The notes beneath the pieces were generated by a model. The model saw only the letters and a list, made by a program, of their open reading frames with translations. It did not search any database and was not told where the DNA came from. 6,601 nucleotides of DNA from an uncultured Roseburia sp. (GTDB lineage Bacteria; Bacillota; Clostridia; Lachnospirales; Lachnospiraceae), in contig CANODN010000119.1 of assembly GCA_947564765.1 (NCBI GenBank), positions 1-6,601 on the forward strand, given 5' to 3'. Within the stretch, counting starts at the first letter, position 1. Each line of letters begins with the position of its first letter. Both the position numbers and the translations under genes were made by a program. Below are positions 4,727 through 6,601 of the stretch, in pieces.

Positions 4727-6601
4727 CTATGAATGAAAGTACTCATACACTGCTTTTGCAGCCTTTAAATTCATAGCCGGAATGCCGGCCAATTCCTCTA
4801 TACCTGCACCTCGTATGGCGTCCAGTGAGGGAAACTGCATCATAAGAGCTTTCCTTCTGGAAGGCCCGATCCCCGGGATTTCATCCAGTACGGAATGCAC
4901 CTGGCCTTTGCTCCTTAAGGATCTGTGATATTCAATTGCAAATCGATGCGCTTCATCCTGAATTCTTGTAATCAGCTGAAATCCTTCGCTGCTTCTGTCA
5001 ATAGGAATCTCTACGTTATTATAGTATAACCCGCGAGTCCTGTGATTATCATCTTTTACCATACCGCATACGGGAATATTTAAATGCAGCTTTTCCAAAA
5101 CCCGAAGTGCAATATTTACCTGGCCTCTTCCTCCGTCCATCAGAATCAGATCCGGAAATTTTGTAAAGCTTCCATAATCATTTTCCAGTCCTTTTTCCTT
5201 CAGCTCTTCTCTCTCCTGTCTGCCATGCTCAAACCGTCTTGTCAAGACCTCATACATCGATGCGTAATCATCCGGCCCCGACACCGTTTTCAAACGAAAC
5301 TTTCTGTAGTCGCTACGGCAGGGTTTTCCTTTTTCATAAACGACCATAGATCCCACGGATTGAAATCCGCTGATATTGGAAATATCATAGGCTTCCATAC
5401 GTACAATCCCCGGAAGTCCAAGTAAACCGGCAATTTCCTTCACCGCGCCAATCGTCCGGCCTTCCTCTCTCTTGATTCTCTCTTTATCCTGTGTCAGTAT
5501 CAGTCTGGCATTTTTAGAAGCAAGCTCCACAAGTTTTTCCTTCATGCCCTTTCTTGGAATCTGGATATAGGCCTTCTGCCCCCTCCGTTTGGAAAGCCAT
5601 TCTTCAATAATTTCAATCTCATCGATTGCCGATGGCATCATAATCCGTTTCGGAATAAAAGGCGTTCCTGCATAGTACTGCTTGATAAAAGCAGTCAATA
5701 TCTGTTCTGTTTTATCTTCTGCCGCAATTTTCATATAAAAGTGCTCTCTGCCGATCAGCTTGCCGCCCCGGATAAAAAACACCTGTATCACAGCGTCTTC
5801 TCTTTCTTTCGCCAGACCGATCACATCCCGGTCTTCCTCATTGGCGTCTGTAATCTTCTGCTTCTGCGCCACCTGTTTCACGCTGTTTAACAGATCCCGA
5901 TACTCCATCGCTTTTTCAAATTCCAGATTTGCCGATGCCGCAAGCATCTTCTCATTCAGCTCCTGCATAATCGGCTGGTATTCTCCGTTTAAAAAACGGA
6001 TTGCCTGAGCAATACGCAGGTTATATGCTTCTTTTGAAATATATCCCTGACAGGGAGCCTCACACTGCCTGATATGATAATTCAGACAGGGCCGCTCCTT
6101 ACCGATATCTCTTGGCAGTATACGTCTGCAGGTGCGAAGCCCGTAAAGCTTATTTAAAAGATCAATGGTATCCTTCACCGCGCCTCCGCTTGTATATGGG
6201 CCAAAATATCTGGATTTATCTTTTTTCATCTGACGTGCAAAAAGGACTCTTGGAAAATCCTCTCCCAGAGTCACTTTTATATAAGGATATGACTTATCAT
6301 CCCGCAGCATGGTATTGTATTTCGGCCTGTGCTCCTTAATTAGATTGCACTCCAACACCAAAGCCTCCATCTCGGAATCGGTAATAATATATTCAAATCT
6401 TGCAATCTGCTTTACCATTTGGGCTTTTTTGATTCCCTCATTGTGGCTGGCCTGAAAATACTGATGCACCCGTTTCGTTAAGGAAACGGCTTTGCCGATA
6501 TAAATAATCGTATCCCTTTTTCCGTACTCCTCTTCTTTCTTTTTGAGAATTTCAGCAATTTCTTTCATTGTTTCATCCGAATATACAACTCCCGTAGGAT
6601 T
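4727..6601 (-). CDS. uvrC: UvrC excinuclease subunit, N terminus replaced by foreign sequence at the window edge
   Basis: UvrC makes both incisions in UvrABC nucleotide excision repair. The numbering below counts from the in-frame ATG at 6568 (613 residues), but the frame stays open to the right edge. Visible parts: the second half of the GIY-YIG nuclease, with IIYIGKA (21-27), Arg33, and EALVLECNLIKEHRPKYN (68-85) holding the probable Glu73; a four-Cys cluster (C147, C161, C169, C173); a UVR domain LEFEKAMEYRDLL (215-227) for UvrB contact; an RNase H-like domain with Asp395 (AYDISNI), Asp478 (LMDGG) and His541 (DEAHRFAI) for 5' incision; and a helix-hairpin-helix tail (about 560-610, IPGIGPSRRKAL). 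The usual opening with a PGVY-type GIY half is missing. Residues before about 18 look like an aminotransferase. Hence the ATG at 6568, which also lacks a good Shine-Dalgarno, is probably not the native start. Identity from residue 18 onward is secure; the 5' end is not. Confidence 0.9.
   Translation of the reverse strand, partial: NPTGVVYSDETMKEIAEILKKKEEEYGKRDTIIYIGKAVSLTKRVHQYFQASHNEGIKKAQMVKQIARFEYIITDSEMEALVLECNLIKEHRPKYNTMLRDDKSYPYIKVTLGEDFPRVLFARQMKKDKSRYFGPYTSGGAVKDTIDLLNKLYGLRTCRRILPRDIGKERPCLNYHIRQCEAPCQGYISKEAYNLRIAQAIRFLNGEYQPIMQELNEKMLAASANLEFEKAMEYRDLLNSVKQVAQKQKITDANEEDRDVIGLAKEREDAVIQVFFIRGGKLIGREHFYMKIAAEDKTEQILTAFIKQYYAGTPFIPKRIMMPSAIDEIEIIEEWLSKRRGQKAYIQIPRKGMKEKLVELASKNARLILTQDKERIKREEGRTIGAVKEIAGLLGLPGIVRMEAYDISNISGFQSVGSMVVYEKGKPCRSDYRKFRLKTVSGPDDYASMYEVLTRRFEHGRQEREELKEKGLENDYGSFTKFPDLILMDGGRGQVNIALRVLEKLHLNIPVCGMVKDDNHRTRGLYYNNVEIPIDRSSEGFQLITRIQDEAHRFAIEYHRSLRSKGQVHSVLDEIPGIGPSRRKALMMQFPSLDAIRGAGIEELAGIPAMNLKAAKAVYEYFHS
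6518..6601 (-). other. Fragment of a class I/II PLP-dependent aminotransferase fused in frame to uvrC
   Basis: The 28 codons read from the right edge on the minus strand begin NPTGVVYSDETMKEIAEIL and end KKKEEEYGK. The NPTG motif, whose Asn contacts the PLP ring in fold-type I aminotransferases, followed by GVVYS-E/D-E-T, a charged helix and EYG, is the wording of aspartate-aminotransferase-like enzymes of Clostridia. In those it normally continues into an IYLISDEPYRE-type segment. Here it runs instead into DTIIYIGKAVSL, which is UvrC. The junction is near 6512-6523. The stretch has 29 G+C of 84 bases, which looks lower than the flanking uvrC, though a Lys/Glu-rich helix would give this anyway. 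The family match is from recognition, not a search. It could be a chimeric contig end or a true fusion. Confidence 0.72.

Noticed and set aside
5984..6000. Perfect hairpin TCCGTTT-AAA-AAACGGA followed by no T run of note
   Set aside because: It lies inside uvrC and arises from the conserved codons for RFLNGE. It is not placed to end transcription of any gene.

Overview
This window looks like a core chromosomal segment of a Gram-positive, low-to-mid GC Clostridia-type bacterium, most likely from the Lachnospiraceae side. That placement is inferred from protein wording and gene set; no rRNA or other marker is present to fix a genus. HPr kinase, WhiA and the order uvrC - hprK - murB - rapZ - whiA are typical of Firmicutes. 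No mobile element, CRISPR array, tRNA or rRNA is visible.

Every real gene is on the minus strand, so transcription runs from the right edge to the left. In that order: uvrC (excision-repair nuclease; frame open to the right edge), a 77-base gap with a good sigma-A-type promoter, hprK (HPr kinase/phosphorylase), an M18 zinc aminopeptidase, murB (UDP-N-acetylenolpyruvoylglucosamine reductase), rapZ (P-loop nucleotide-binding protein) and the first 144 codons of whiA, cut by the left edge. From hprK to whiA the gaps are only 33, 38, 38 and 8 bases and no terminator is seen, so these five genes probably form one operon. The unit joins carbon control (HprK), peptide recycling (M18), peptidoglycan precursor synthesis (MurB) and regulators linked elsewhere to envelope and cell-division control (RapZ, WhiA).

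The most notable feature is at the right edge. The reading frame entering uvrC begins with about 28 codons that read as the NPTG region of a class I/II PLP-dependent aminotransferase, then switch in frame to UvrC within the GIY-YIG domain near 6512-6523. The normal UvrC start and the first half of the GIY-YIG motif are missing. A chimeric contig end is the likeliest cause; a real rearrangement is possible. The apparent ATG at 6568 lies in the aminotransferase-like part and is probably not the UvrC start.

Apart from that junction this is ordinary housekeeping DNA. I see no evidence for a previously undescribed system. Smaller points are the absence of yvcK between rapZ and whiA, the aminopeptidase inside the hprK-murB interval, and GTG starts for both murB and rapZ.
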